The notes under the pieces are model-generated. The model was not told the origin of the DNA, did no database searches, and worked only from the letters and a program-made list of their open reading frames with translations. From the NCBI RefSeq assembly GCF_932294415.1, contig NC_065539.1, positions 31,994,001 to 32,058,000 of the forward strand: a DNA stretch of 64,000 nucleotides. Reading direction: 5' to 3'. The stretch comes from Quercus robur. Taxonomy: Eukaryota; Streptophyta; Magnoliopsida; Fagales; Fagaceae. A program made the translations under genes and the position numbers. Shown piece by piece: positions 35,001-47,195 of this stretch; the first letter of the stretch is position 1; each line of letters starts with the position of its first letter.

Positions 35001-36031
35001 ATTTCAACAAGAGATATGGCGGAGGGAAAGCTGCAACTGCTGTTGCCAACAGCCTCAATAAAGAGTTTGGGTATTTATTATCCTTTATTTCATTTCATAG
35101 GGATGTAGCTTTGTTTCTTCTAAAGTATCTTGACTCTCTGGTATATATTATAGGTCCAAACTGAAGGAGCACATGCAGTATTGCGTGGATCATCCTGAAG
35201 AGATAAGCAAGCTTGCGAAAGTGAAGGCTCAGGTTTCTGAAGTCAAGGGTGTTATGATGGAAAATATTGAGAAGGTTTGGTGCTAATGCTGGTTGCTTTT
35301 TTAATGTTATGATGTAATTTGGAAGTAGAAGTTGGCTGAAGATAAATCCTGCATTTGCATGCATGTTTTTGGTAAACTGTATTATTGTCGATAGTGTAAA
35401 TTATTAGGCATTGATGTTAAGGATTTGAAGTTTCCCTCTACTTATTCCTCCCTATTCTAAAAGAGAAAAAATGCTGCATGTTCTGATTGAGGAAATCCAT
35501 CTTTTTGTGCAGGTTCTTGACCGTGGTGAGAAGATTGAGCTGCTGGTGGATAAAACTGAGAACCTTCGCTCACAGGTTAGTCCCAGAAAATCTCTTTGGG
35601 AGATGAATTGACTGCAGAAACCAATTCCATTCTGGGGTTTGGATAACGTTTTTAGCCTCTGGAAATTACTGGATTGATCCATGCAAGATTTAACTGTTCT
35701 CATATAATATTCCATACTAAGGAAACTGTATTTGTATTGGTTCTCATTCTTTGTCTCTTTCCTATTTTGCACATTTTCTTCTCCTCTCTGATTTGTTGAT
35801 ATTGAATTAGCTGATCCTAATTAGTTGGGAGCAACACTTTGACTTGGTATATGATATGATGGTATTAATATTAATTCTTCCTTGCAGGCACAAGATTTTA
35901 GGCAACAGGGAACTAAAATGAGAAGGAAGATGTGGCTTCAGAATATGAAGATAAAATTGATTGTTTTGGGTATCATCATTGCCTTGATTCTTATCATTGT
36001 TTTGTCTGTTTGCCATGGCTTCAAATGTTAA
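32002..36031 (+). CDS. VAMP721: R-SNARE VAMP721/722-type, five exons, 219 aa
   Basis: Exons 32002-32191, 34929-35070, 35154-35274, 35513-35575 and 35888-36031 join in frame with GT-AG introns to 660 bp. The protein is the plant v-SNARE that drives fusion of secretory and trans-Golgi vesicles with the plasma membrane and cell plate, pairing with syntaxins such as SYP121 or KNOLLE. Residues 1 to about 112 form the longin domain ([60 protein letters not shown]). The SNARE helix is about 125-185 with the zero-layer Arg155 in VLDRGEK. The C-terminal anchor is about 196-214 with a short HGFKC lumenal end. Length equals Arabidopsis VAMP721. Start chosen at [10 protein letters not shown], the family start. 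Nothing is broken. The 2.7-kb intron 1 carries a MITE and a SINE. VAMP726 and other VAMP72 members are alternatives for the exact orthologue. Confidence 0.96.
33458..33627. mobile_element. 170-bp MITE in VAMP intron 1
   Basis: ATGTCTACAACATTTTTACAACAAATC at the left is mirrored by GATTTGTTGTAAAAATGTTGTAGACGT at the right. The TSD TTATGGGA (8 bp) lies at 33450-33457 and 33628-33635. The 8-bp TSD suggests hAT or a related superfamily. No coding capacity. Confidence 0.9.
34490..34625 (+). mobile_element. SINE-like insertion in VAMP intron 1
   Basis: A-box match TAGCTCAAGTGG (34495-34506), with a degenerate B box near 34548-34560 (CATTCAAAACCC) and a weak A-rich tail. GGCACTTTCTTCTTCC and GGGTGGAGGCTGAGGTC resemble a truncated copy in the ALG2 intron near 51060-51110. 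It differs from the SINE at 21040. Confidence 0.6.
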
Positions 36032-36338
36032 ATTGGCTTGGAACTTCCCAGAGGCTTCACCGCTGTCATCTTACTGATTTGGACTGCCTTGGTAGATTCC
36101 ATTCCACCTTGCAGATCCTTTCTCTTGGGTCTTTGATCTTTTAGGTTATACCTACCTTCTTCTGCTAGCCTTTTAGGATTGGGGAGCATTTGTATTTTGG
36201 ATTGGTTGTATAGATAATATGCTTCAACTTCTGCAAGTAGATAAATTTTCTATATGTTCTGTGTTGTGGATTTTTTGTTTAAGGTGTATTGAAGGAATAT
36301 TTGGATGCCTGCAATGGTATGTCCTCTTGGAATGTTTT

Positions 36339-36340
<2 letters not shown>

Positions 36341-36390
<50 letters not shown>
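36341..36390. repeat. (AT)25 microsatellite downstream of VAMP
   Basis: An uninterrupted AT run, about 310 bp after the VAMP stop codon, within or just past the presumed 3' UTR. Confidence 0.95.
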
Positions 36391-36393
<3 letters not shown>

Positions 36394-36479
36394 TCATTGT
36401 TTTTGTTCGTGTAATTTCCTTTCCTTTGCTGTTTTGGGTGATAGGTGGTGGTAACCTGGTAGGTTTGGTGGAGTCTTTG

Positions 36480-38615
36480 GAATTGGCTTTTTCATGTTAA
36501 TCTTAATATTAACAACAAAGTGTGAGGAGTGCATGCGGGTAGTTCTTGTTGGATTAAATATTCACATTTATCTCATTTTATAGGATTTGAGTGTTAATGA
36601 GGAAAAAAAATTACTGCTTCCTGGAACTATAGGTTGATTTTAAACATCCTCTTTGAATCACTGCACTCGAGCATTATTCCCCGTAAAGTTTCTCAATATG
36701 TTTACTTCAAGAAGGAAAAACGCCAATATGTGTGATTGACAACCTATATGTAATCATTCTTGGGCCATTTGACAATAACAAGCACCCGTAATAATTCCCA
36801 CACTCTTTAATCTATTCCACTCCCTGTATTATATTTTTTTAGGTTATAGTTTTAGTTTAATCCACTTTCAGCAAATCATAGAAAAAAGCAAACCAAATCA
36901 ATCAACAAAAGTATAATTGCCATGGTTGTCCATATCTTTATCTGCACGCTCCCGTGCCCAGCAATGATGAGATGTTTGAAAAGATTGGAGTTGGTCTCGT
37001 TGACCATTCATTCTGGTGACAACATAACATATTAACAACGAACTTGAGTAAAAACTAAAAAGTTTTACAACCAATTGTAATAATATTTTCACAAAAGTTG
37101 AGGTTTCAGTTATCAAAAAATAAAATAAAATACAATAATAAAATATTAAATTGGGACTTATCACAAGTGAAAATAAGAATGTTGGGAAAATTTTGTGACA
37201 TTTGTTATATCCTTGGGCTTTCTCACTAAACTAATGTGATTTTGCAAATTAATTCAGGCATTTCTTCTCTATTATTGACATTTTTTATATTTTATCTCCT
37301 CTTTCATTTTTATTTATGTTTTATTTTTGGTTGAGCATGAATTACGATTTTATTTTTCTAGTATTCTTTTATTTTCTATTTTTTATCTTTTTTTTAGTGG
37401 TATTCTTAGTCATCGTTTTGCCGCATGAATAAACCTTTCAATCCTATGGGTTGTATCTGACAGGAGGATGTTTGATCAATTTAGGCCACGCCTTCATTAT
37501 GATTTTGTACGACACGAAGCTATTCTAGAACACCAATAGTCTACCATTTCGGTTCCATTGTTAGGGAGTCGCAAGTCCCTAAATTTCTTCTCTGTCATTT
37601 CAAATGAAGCTTCATATGGGAGGATCAGCAATGATGTAAGCATGTAACCAAAGACAGGACTACATGAGATTCAATCTTGGATTGTTCTGTCAGATTATTA
37701 ATCAAAACAATATATGTCTTTTTTTTTTCTTTTCTTTTTTTTTGGTTGAAAAAACAATATACGTCAAGGACTATGGATAAGACAAATAATAATGTAAGGC
37801 AAATAGGTACAACAGTTGACTTAGATCTCAAAACAGGGACTAAGAGAAAACTATTAAGACAATAAGTGTCCTAATACAATAATGTGTAATTAAGTGTATA
37901 GATACATACAATTCTTTGATTAGGTATAGAATATATTATGTTAGATTGATAAAAGCCAAGCCCTATCTCTTTGCCATCATTAAACGAAGAAGAATATCAT
38001 AACCTTATCAATTAGATATAGGGAGAAGATTTGCACATGCGTAAAGCTTGGTGGACCTTTGCAAACAGTAAATGGACAATTGCTAACCAATGTCTATAAT
38101 TGCCTTATGTGAAGAAGTTGTACATATTCATACACCAGTAAGAGAATTTTAGTTATACCTTATCCACACCTATGCATGCACTCGATGATTCCTATTAGTT
38201 TGTCTTCTTATTCTTCATTCTTTTTATGTATAATTGTACACTTGTGTCAAGAAAGGAGTAAATGGAAGCATCCCAATAGACGAAAAATTGAAGATACTAA
38301 ATAAACACAATTTTTTTTTTAATAAATATTCTAAATGAAAAAAATGGGCAATGTTAAGATCTAATATAAATATTAAAAATTATTGATGTTGTTACTACCT
38401 TATCATAAATCTAATCTTTAGATTGCCATAATAAACAAGTTTACTTGTGACTTGTGATGATAAGGCCATTGATGTTAATCATATAAAATTTATATCTTTT
38501 TTGGGTAAAATTAAAAAATCACCTCTAATGTTTGGACTAATGTCAGATAATACCTAAACTTTTCAAAAATATCTCATTTACTTTTTACACACTAAGAATT
38601 AAGAATTTAAGATTG
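36480..38615. other. Intergenic DNA between VAMP and the hAT element
   Basis: AT-rich, with no frame of interest and no inverted repeat I could close. A T-rich tract lies at about 37716-37745. Confidence 0.45.
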
Positions 38616-38623
38616 CTTGTGTA

Positions 38624-40421
38624 TAGGGGTGTAATAGGTTCGGTTCGGTTCGGTTGGTTTTCTAAGTATTGGCCAATCAAAACCGAAATTTTTGGTTTGT
38701 GAAATTCTCAACCGAAACCAACCGAAGTAATTGGAAATCAATCGGTTTTGGTTGGTTTTGGTGGGTTTTTTGGGTTTCCTTATCATTTATTTCTAAGGAA
38801 GCAAACAAAGAAAAAAAAATTGATCCAGAGAAAAGAAACAAAGAACAAACTCAAAATATAAACCCAGCAAACTTAAATCCAAGCAAAAAGAGCGGTAGCA
38901 CTTCTTTTGATCTCCAATGGCTTCTCATCTAATCTTTAATAAAGAAACCAACCAACATAAGCAACCAAGCACATGGGTTTTTCAAAACTCTAACTTTATT
39001 TGCACATAAAAATTGAAAAAATAGCATTGATTCAATATTAAACAAACCTAGAATATAAAAAAGAGAGAAGAAATTCTGGAGAAATTAAAGAGAGAGAGAG
39101 AGAGGGTCAACGTGAGAATGAAAAGATTAGGCCGGCATAGGGAGGCTAGCGTAAAAAGGCTGACGTGTGGAGGCCGGTGTAGGAAGGCCGACGTGTGGAG
39201 GCGGCATGTGGAGCGGTGAGAGTGGAGTCTGTGAGAGTGAAAGTAAAATGTGTGGGTTGTGGGTAGGGTTTTTAACTTTTGTTTTTATAGTTAAATTAGA
39301 TTAAGTTTAATTAGGTTTGATAGGGGAGCAGAAAATTAGTCTAACTCCGGTTCGTCCAAAATGGTCGTCCAGATCCAATTAAGCAAGTTCGACCTGGAAT
39401 CACCCCAGAAGAAGTAAAAGTGTTCATAGACAATAGACTACTCTTGATCAGTGAAGTCTCCCATGGACGATAAAGTCGTCCATGATGAAGGTCGTCCATG
39501 GACGACCTTCAGATGTCCATGGACGACCAAACAGTTGTCCACAAGATGGACGAATACGCAACACTTTTAACTTTTGACTCTTTGTAGCGGTTACTAGACC
39601 CACAACTATCTCGACGAATCCATCAAATAAGTTAACTTCCGTTAGCGGTTACAATTTTAGTAGCCGTTGAGGAAGTTAACTCCGGACTCGTTGGCTTCCA
39701 CAAATCTTGGGGAAGTTATTGGACAAATAACCGTCCCCAAGATCCCTATATAAAGGACCGGTCTGAACCCGACAAAGGTAAGAGATTCTCTGAGACATTA
39801 CCCCCAAATACTTGGAACTCCCTTCTCTGCGAGACTAACTTCTTCATCGGAGAGGGTTTGGCTGGTATTCTCCGGTCTCCTCTTTGACTGTTTGTTTCTT
39901 GTAGGCCTTCCACCACAGAAGTTGCCCACCGAAGCCAGATCATCCACCTTACTGATTCGGAGCGATATCAAGGTTAATTAGATATCTAATTAGTAATTAG
40001 TTTAATTATTCTTACTTATTCTAAAAATAAAATGAAAACATGGAAAATGGGAAAGGACTGGATGTTATTCCTATAATTGATTGATTCCTATAAAAAAACA
40101 AGAAAAGGCCAGATCATATAATAGAAAAAAAAGAAAGGCCCAAATGGTTTAAAAAAAAAAAAGAAATTGCCAAATATGTATGGCAGGCCCAAATATGTAT
40201 AGGAGGCCTGAGGCCCAAATATTATATATTATATATTTAATATAAAATATATTATTATGATTCGGTTCGGTTTCAGTCGGTTTGGTGCATTCAAACCTGC
40301 CACCGAAAATCGAACTGAATATTTTCGGTTTAAAAAATTCAAAACTGAACCCGAACTGAACTGAAAATTTGACAACAATTCAACCACTTTTTTCGGTTTG
40401 TCGGTTTTGTGCACACCCCTA
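38624..40421. mobile_element. Non-autonomous hAT element, 1.8 kb, 8-bp TSD
   Basis: The left end TAGGGGTGT is mirrored by ACACCCCTA. The TSD CTTGTGTA lies at 38616-38623 and 40422-40429, exact. Subterminal GGTTCGGTT repeats on the left and TTCGGTT repeats on the right form further inverted blocks (CGGTTTGTCGGTTTTG region at the right). hAT transposases bind such short subterminal repeats. No transposase is present. A solo LTR at 39318-39970 accounts for 653 bp of the interior. Confidence 0.93.
39318..39970 (+). mobile_element. Solo LTR, 653 bp, nested in the hAT element
   Basis: Starts TGATAGGGGAG and ends GCGATATCA. The TSD AGGTT is exact on both sides (39313-39317 and 39971-39975). A TATATAAA box sits at 39747-39754, in the right place for U3, followed by a leader-like sequence. 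The U3 part contains several copies of GTCGTCCATGGACGAC-type palindromes (about 39465-39530), likely enhancer-like repeats. No internal domain remains. Confidence 0.92.
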
Positions 40422-40827
40422 CTTGTGTACTTTCCCCTAAAACCTTTTTTTATTTTTATTTTTTATTTTTTTGGTCTTAAATAAACCAAAGTTTGCACTG
40501 GCACTTGTTTGAACTGATTTAAAATACAATAAGTCTAAAGATATAATATGAATAAATTTTCTTCAAATCATTTTTGTTTCTTATTTTAAATGTAAAACTG
40601 GCATTTGCGGTAAACCATTTTTTTTCCTAGCAAGTTATTTGGATCCTTAGGAGTGCAATTTATCAAATCTAATAGGGTATGCATTTAGTCTTTACTTTCG
40701 AAGAATCAATGTTATTTGCAATTGGCCAAAAGTTTTGAAGCTTAATTGGTTGGTATTTTTTGATGTTTTCAATGAAGACCCCCAGATGTCAAATCCCCCC
40801 TCCCCGTCATAGCTATCAAATTATTTA

Positions 40828-41489
40828 GGGATAATTACAACTTACCCACCTGTGGTTTACCTCTAATTCTAAGTGCCTACCCGTGGTTTGAATTTTGACA
40901 CTTTGCCCACCTGTGATTATCTCCGTCTATGTGCCGTGTGCCCACCTCTCCCTCACCGTTACTCTAACATAGGAAATAGATCAAAGGTTACTCCCATCAG
41001 ATCAAAACACCCTCTTTTCCAAAAACTACTCAGTCACTCTCATCCCGCTTACTCACCAAAAATCACTCAGTGTCACTCCCAAAAATCACTCAAAATCACT
41101 CACTCACTCCCCCTTCACCGTTAACGTAAGAAATAGTTGAAAAGTCACTCCCATTTCCCATTCGTTCACTCTTACTTACGAAAAATCACTGAGTGTCACT
41201 CCCAAGAATCACACAAAATCACTCACTCACTCACTCACTCCCATCGTTCGTGCAAACCGAACCAACGAAGACGGCTTCTCCGTTCAGCTGTGGCAGGAAG
41301 ACTCACTCCTGGGTATCGCGCTTCGCTTCACTTGACTGGGATTTGAAAGCTTGAGGTCGTGCATGCAAACCGATTTGAGGAGGATCAAGATTATTGCCTC
41401 TGTTCTATTCAGTCGTTGCAGGTAGATTAGGATTTTGCGTTTTAATCTTTGAAATCTAGGGTTCTGAATTGGGTCTTAAAATGCTGGTG
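40828..41489. repeat. Left TIR of the complete MULE
   Basis: Motif copies lie at 40845-40858, 40876-40889 and 40906-40919 (offsets 31 and 30 bp). Downstream are ACTCACTC-rich simple sequence and the GAAGACTCACTC...GGGTATCGCGCTTCGCTTCAC block. The 5' leader of the transposase gene lies here, with a donor GT at 41422. Short frames inside (40873-41124, 41137-41346) have no meaning. Confidence 0.9.
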
Positions 41490-42164
41490 GATTATTGTAT
41501 GTTGTAGGCTTTGATGATTGTTCTGTTTAGTATTACCCGCCTCTCCCTCACCCGATCATGCTCATGATTGTTCTGTTGTAGGCTTTCTCTCTGCCGTGAT
41601 TTGTATTGTTTAATTGTTTTTGTGGAATGTTACCAAATTGAAATCAGTTTGATCATTGGTTACTGCTTCTGTCAATTTGAAATCAGTTTGATTTACTGCT
41701 TCTGTTACCAAATTGATCATTGGTTTTGATTTTCAGATTAATTAGAATGTTACTAGTTGAGTCTGTTGTGGACAGCATGTTATAGTTACCCTCCATTCCC
41801 TTTAAAAGTTGAATAATGCTCATGATTTTATTGAAATAATTATTCAGTCAATTATGATATAAGCTGGATGGTTATATATGCATTTTTAAAATAAGTCCAA
41901 CTGCATTCTGAGTTCTCTTGTTTGCTCAATTCTGTTTTGAAATAAGTTTGTGATAATAATCGACCAGTTAACTAATGGTGCTGCTCTTATTACTACTCTT
42001 ATCCATATAGGTATTGAGTCTTTATTAACAATAGAACTAGATGCCTCATTTTTATATGTATGCTTTAAGGCTTTGAACAACCATTTGGTAATGTGGATGC
42101 TGACTTAGAACTAGATGCCTCATTTTTTATCATCTTCATTTATTCTGTTGTGTTTTACATGCAG

Positions 42165-45100
42165 ATGGCTGACTTAGTATTCAATTTTGAGATTCATCAT
42201 GGTGGGCAGTTTGTGTGGAACCCAGATTTGGAATATTTAGGAGGTAGTACTTCTTTTGTTGATAATGTTGACCCAGATAGACTTAGTTATTTTGAAATAC
42301 AAGATATTTGTTGTGATGTGGGGGCACTTAGTACAAGTAGATATCATTATCTTATTCCTGGAGGTAATTTGGAGCAAGGGTTAAGGCTTATAAATGAAGA
42401 TGATGATGTTGTTTATATGTGTGAGATCCATGCTGCATGGCCTACAGATAAGATAACACTATATGTTGAGGGTGGTGAGGAGCCACTTGCTGTTGAACAA
42501 CCATTTGGTAATATCGAAGTAGCAGATGATGATGATGATGTGCATGAGGTGGGTGAGAGTGATGATGATGTGCATGAGGTGCATGAGGGAGGTAATGTGG
42601 ATGCTGAAGGAGGTGATAGTGATTGGTTAGAGGAAGGGTTTGAGGGGCCAGATTTTGATGATGATGTTTTTGGAAATGTAGATGATGGGCCATCTACACG
42701 TGCAGCCCCACATAAGCCCTCTGAAGGAGATGACGGGCCATCTACACATGCAGCCCCACATAGGCCCTTTGAAGGAGATGATGGGTCATCTACCCATGAG
42801 GATGTACATTTGTATGCAGCCCCACATAGGAATACTGCAGCTGACAATGACCCACCTCTTGAAGAGGGTGAATGGATTGACCCACCTCTTGAAGATGACA
42901 TGGAAAGTCTAGTAGGGTCTGATGATGATCAGCCAGCACCAGCTGCAAAAGAACCTGAGTTTAATGTCCAAACTGACATGAGAAAGCCAGAGTTAAGGAA
43001 AGGAATGAAGTTTCCAAACTCTAAAGTATTTAGGGAGGCATTGAGGGAATATGCGATAAAGAAGCCAGTAAATATCAAGTTCAAGCTGAATGAGAAGAAG
43101 AAGATATCAGTTTATTGTATCAATGAATGTGGATGGAGGTGTTATGCATCTCAACTACCTGAAGAGTTGACATTCCAAATAAAGACATTCAATCCGGAGT
43201 GCACTTGCCCTAGATCCTTCAAACACAGCCAAGTGACTTCAACTTATGTTGCAAAGAAGTTTATGCAGGAGTTTGACAAAAACCCCAATTGGAAAGTGGC
43301 TGGTGTTCAACATCATGTGAAGCAAGCACTTGAAGTTGACATAAGTTACAGTCAAGTGTATAGGGCAAAAAGGAAAGCTACTGACTTGGTTACTGGGGAT
43401 GAACAGCTGCAATATGGGAAACTTAGGGATTATGCAGAGATGATAAGATTGACTGATAAAGGAAGTAGGGTTATTTTGCAAACTGAAATGGAAGATGAAA
43501 ATGCACAGTCGAAATTTAAGAGAATGTATATTAGGTATAATGCACAAAAACTTGGGTTTTTGGGAGGTTGTAGACCAATTATTGGTTTAGATGGGTGCCA
43601 CTTGAAAGGCAGATTTGGGGGGCAAATACTTTCTGCCATAGCTAGAGATGCAAATGACAACATTTTCCCAGTTGCATTTGCTGTTGTTGAGCAAGAAAAC
43701 AAAGATTCATGGGTATGGTTTCTGCAGCAATTTTCAGATGACATTGGGGATCCACAGCAACTTAATCTGGTCTTCATCAGTGACAGACAAAAGGTATGAT
43801 AATTGAGATGCTGTTTTGTAGACATTTTTAAAGTTCAATAATAATTGAGATGCTGTTTTGTAACAAAGATGCTGTTTTGTAACAATTGTACTAACATATT
43901 TACTTGTTCTGTTTTGTAACTTGTATAAGGGCCTTATACCTGCAATTGAGATGTTGTTCCCAACTTGTGAGCATAGATATTGTGTGAAGCATATCTATAA
44001 TAATTTCAAAGTGGATCATAAGGGCTTGGAGTTAAAGGATGCACTGTGGAGATGTGCTGGAGCCACAACAGTGAGAGAGTTTGAAATAAGAATGCAGGAA
44101 ATGAAGGATTTGGATGTCAAGGCATGGGAGTATCTTGCTGACATCAACCCTGCACAATGGTCTAAGTCTCACTTTAGTAGTAGAGCTTTGTGTGATTGTT
44201 TAGCTAATAACTTGAGTGAGTCTTTTAATGCCATGATTTTAGAAGCTAGGGATAAGCCAATTTTAGCAATGTTGGAGTGGATTAGAGTTAGGCTCATGAC
44301 CAAACAATACAAAAAGATGAGAGGTATAGCAAAATACACTGGAAAAGTTTGTCCTAATATTCAAGACAAATTAGAGAAGTTAAAACATGATTCTATACCT
44401 TTCAGTGCTACTCCAGCAGGCAGCTTCATGTATGAGGTTGATAATGGTCATGAGAGACATGTGGTTGACTTGGCTAAGAAAGCATGCAGCTGTAGGATTT
44501 GGGATTTGACAGGACTTCCCTGCAAACATGGGATCTCTGCTATTGTTAAGAACCTGGAGAAAGTGGAGGACTATGTGCATCCTTGTTACTTAAAAGAGAC
44601 ATTTGCTGAAACATACAAAGAGATAATACAGCCAATGCCTGGCCAGTCTGAGTGGGTTAAGACTAACCAACCTGCTCCTGTTGCTCCTCATGTGTATAAA
44701 CCACCTGGCCGACCACCAAAGCAAAGAAAAAGAGATCCTGAAGAGCCAAGGAACCCTTATAGAGTTTCTAGGATGAACAAGACAATCAAGTGTGGGAAGT
44801 GCAAGAAAGAAGGACATAATGCAAGAGGGTGCAAGGCAGGCATCACTGGTGAAACTCCATGGCAGAGAAGAGATAGACTTGCTAAATCAGCAGCTGTAAG
44901 TATTTCCATGCTTTGAACTATATTCATTTCCTCAAGTATTTCGAGTGTGTAACTTGTACTACCCTCTTTGTAGGCACAAGGCAGTAAATCTACAAAAACA
45001 AAGCAGACTGCAACACCTCAAACTGCATCCCAGCCACCAAGTGCTAGATCTCAGAGTGCATACAGAGCTTTTGATCAAACTGCATCTCAACCTGCACCAA

Positions 45101-45417
45101 ACAATAGATCTGAGGCTGCAACTCAACCTGCAACTAGATCTAAGGCTAACTGGTTCTCTTCACCCTCACAACCAAGCTTCCATACCCCTAGAGAGACATG
45201 GGATTCTTTACCATCTCAGGCACCTCTGGCTTGTTCTATTTTGTTTATTTTTTTCCTCTTACTTGCTATTGTTGGATCATCTTGCTAATTGTTGGATCAT
45301 CTTGCTAACTGTTGGATTTTGGTTATGCAGCCAAGTGCATCTGCTAGGGGGTTTAAAGGCAGAAAGTTTCAACCAGTTGGTGGAAAGGGCAAGAATGCAG
45401 CTGGCAAGGGCACCTAA
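42165..45417 (+). CDS. MuDR-type MULE transposase, four coding exons, 975 aa
   Basis: Exons 42165-43793, 43930-44895, 44974-45219 and 45331-45417. The ATG directly follows a splice acceptor (TACATGCAG), so an untranslated first exon in the TIR is likely. Residues 1-120 read as a PB1-like N-terminal domain (MADLVFNFEIHHGGQFVW). An acidic Asp/Glu-rich stretch with repeated GPSTxAAPHxP follows. The Mutator DNA-binding domain is about 280-380 (KGMKFPNSKVFREALREYAI, YCINECGWRCYA). The DDE core has Asp476 (GLDGCHLKGRFGG), Asp540 (FISDRQK) and probably Glu640 (NLSESFNAMI). The SWIM finger is C729-x-C731...C741-x-H743, and the CCHC knuckle is C831/C834/H839/C844. It cuts and inserts the element at its TIRs in the nucleus. 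No stops or frameshifts. The last intron has a GC donor (CAG/GCACCT, 45220), so the final exon is the least certain part. Confidence 0.93.
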
Positions 45418-46146
45418 AGTAGTAAATGACAACTTGGAAGATGTTAAAGTTTCAACAACTTTTTTGTTATAGTTCACTTGTTTAATGTATATGTCAAGTG
45501 TCAAAAACAATATTGACAATTTCGGTTGGAAATATGTATGTCTGAGCACTAGTGGACTAGTTGGTGGGTTTTAATTGGAAGATGTGTAAAGTCACAGGAT
45601 GTGCCAAAAACAATGTTGGCAATTTTGTATGCATGTGACATAAAACTTTATTAATGTCTCCACTTTTATTTTGTAAAGTCACTGAATAGGTTGCTCTTCT
45701 TTTATTTTGTGAAGTGGAATGATGTGCTCAATGACTCCACTTTTATTAATGTTAATGTGCATTGAAATAGGATAAAGTATTTTGTTGTGTTGTGCTTGTC
45801 TTGTGCTTTTGGTGGACTAATGCACATTTCCACAGGTGTATTGTGCTTGTCTGAGCACTTGTCTTGTTTAATGTTAATTATAGGCAGGTGTGCAACAAAT
45901 CATGTATATGTGTAAAACATGTTCCATTTATAGGCAGGTGTGCATTGACACAGGTGTATATATTGAACCAACATGTTCCATTCAAGTTATTATGTTATTA
46001 ACATTTCCACATAACACTTTGTGCCAATATATATCAATCACAGGATGAAGTAAAAAGGAATAAAAAAATTATACTAAACAATATTTGCACAAAAACAACA
46101 CTTTCCATTTCAATTACCCAATAACATTTCAACATCCCACCAAGCA

Positions 46147-46732
46147 TCATGGCAGATTAAGGTTCCTCGCTCTTACATTATTGTTCACTGAGGCAAAACA
46201 CAACAACAACATTACAAAAATGAAAAATAACCACGACAAAACTAATGCCATCTTGTACAATCTCTCACTCTCTCTAACTCTCTTAAGTTTCTCTCTAATT
46301 TCTACATAAAGCTCATGAGTTTCTCTTTCCCTCCGGTTACATCTTTCTTCCATTTCCTTAGTTGTCATTTCTCTCTGATTTGCAAGCTGCAATTCATTCT
46401 CAAGTATACTTATCCTTTCACGGCCACTCTTACAAGTTTCGTTATCCACCCACTGAAAGAAGCCACATTTGGGACCAACCTGAGCATTACAATTATAACA
46501 ATTAATTTCACAGTTCACAATTAATCACAACTAATAATTTAATTCAACTCAATTCAAATACAACAATGTAATTGTTACTTACATTAAATTGACTACAACC
46601 AACGAATCTTCTTTCATAGTTACCAGCTTTTCGACTTGTTCTTAGGGCACAATTCTCAAGGGTACATAAATGACCATCTCTAGCACGGTAGAAACCACTA
46701 GTTGTAGAGCCATTGCCAGTTGATGAAGACAT
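46147..46732 (-). CDS. GRF-type zinc-finger/coiled-coil/membrane protein, second MULE gene
   Basis: Two exons, 46732-46583 and 46479-46147, with a GTAAGT donor and a CAG acceptor, join in frame to 160 aa. Residues 23-60 form a GRF-like zinc finger: Cys23, Cys28, TSRKAGNYERRFVGC with Cys46, and Cys55-GFFQW. GRF fingers bind single-stranded nucleic acid in proteins such as topoisomerase III alpha and APE2. Residues 65-125 are highly charged and helical (ISILENELQLANQREMTT, MEERCNRRERE), a likely coiled coil. Residues 127-148 are one hydrophobic helix (ALVLSWLFFIFVMLLLCFAS) with a basic tail. The layout matches small plant proteins annotated At4g04775-like. It lies inside the MULE, convergent to the transposase, like mudrB beside mudrA in maize, but is unrelated to mudrB by eye. 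Its role in transposition is unknown. A captured host gene is the alternative. Confidence 0.82.
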
Positions 46733-47195
46733 AGCAAAAATTTGTTACAAGCTTATAGACCAACAAATCTGTTACGAGTGGCAAGAATCAACTCATCTAA
46801 ATTTAGTATCAACTCATCTAAATTTAGTAACAATTACTCATGCTACAACCACATTGTTAAAAAAGTTGATGGGCCACAGACCTTTATTTTAAAGTAATCA
46901 GAAAATGCAGATATATATTCATAACTGTTAAGCCAGTAATAAGAAAATGCAGATATAAACCAGTTCCATGGTTAAGCAAGAACCGAATTTGGAAGAAAGA
47001 ATTTGGAAGAAAGACTACCCAATTTTAAAACCCACAGGAATTTTAACAAAGTGACCGTGCATATTAAGTGAGGAAGAAAGAAATACAATTATCACCGGGC
47101 ATTTTAAAACCCACCACCGGCAGAAATGGGTTTTTAAAACCCACCACCGATGACAACATTTTAAAACCCACCACCGGCACCGGCATTTTAAAATT

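Noticed and set aside
42413..42901. 162-aa and 83-aa frames antisense to the transposase
   Set aside because: They mirror the acidic low-complexity part of the transposase exon, which has clear domains on the + strand.
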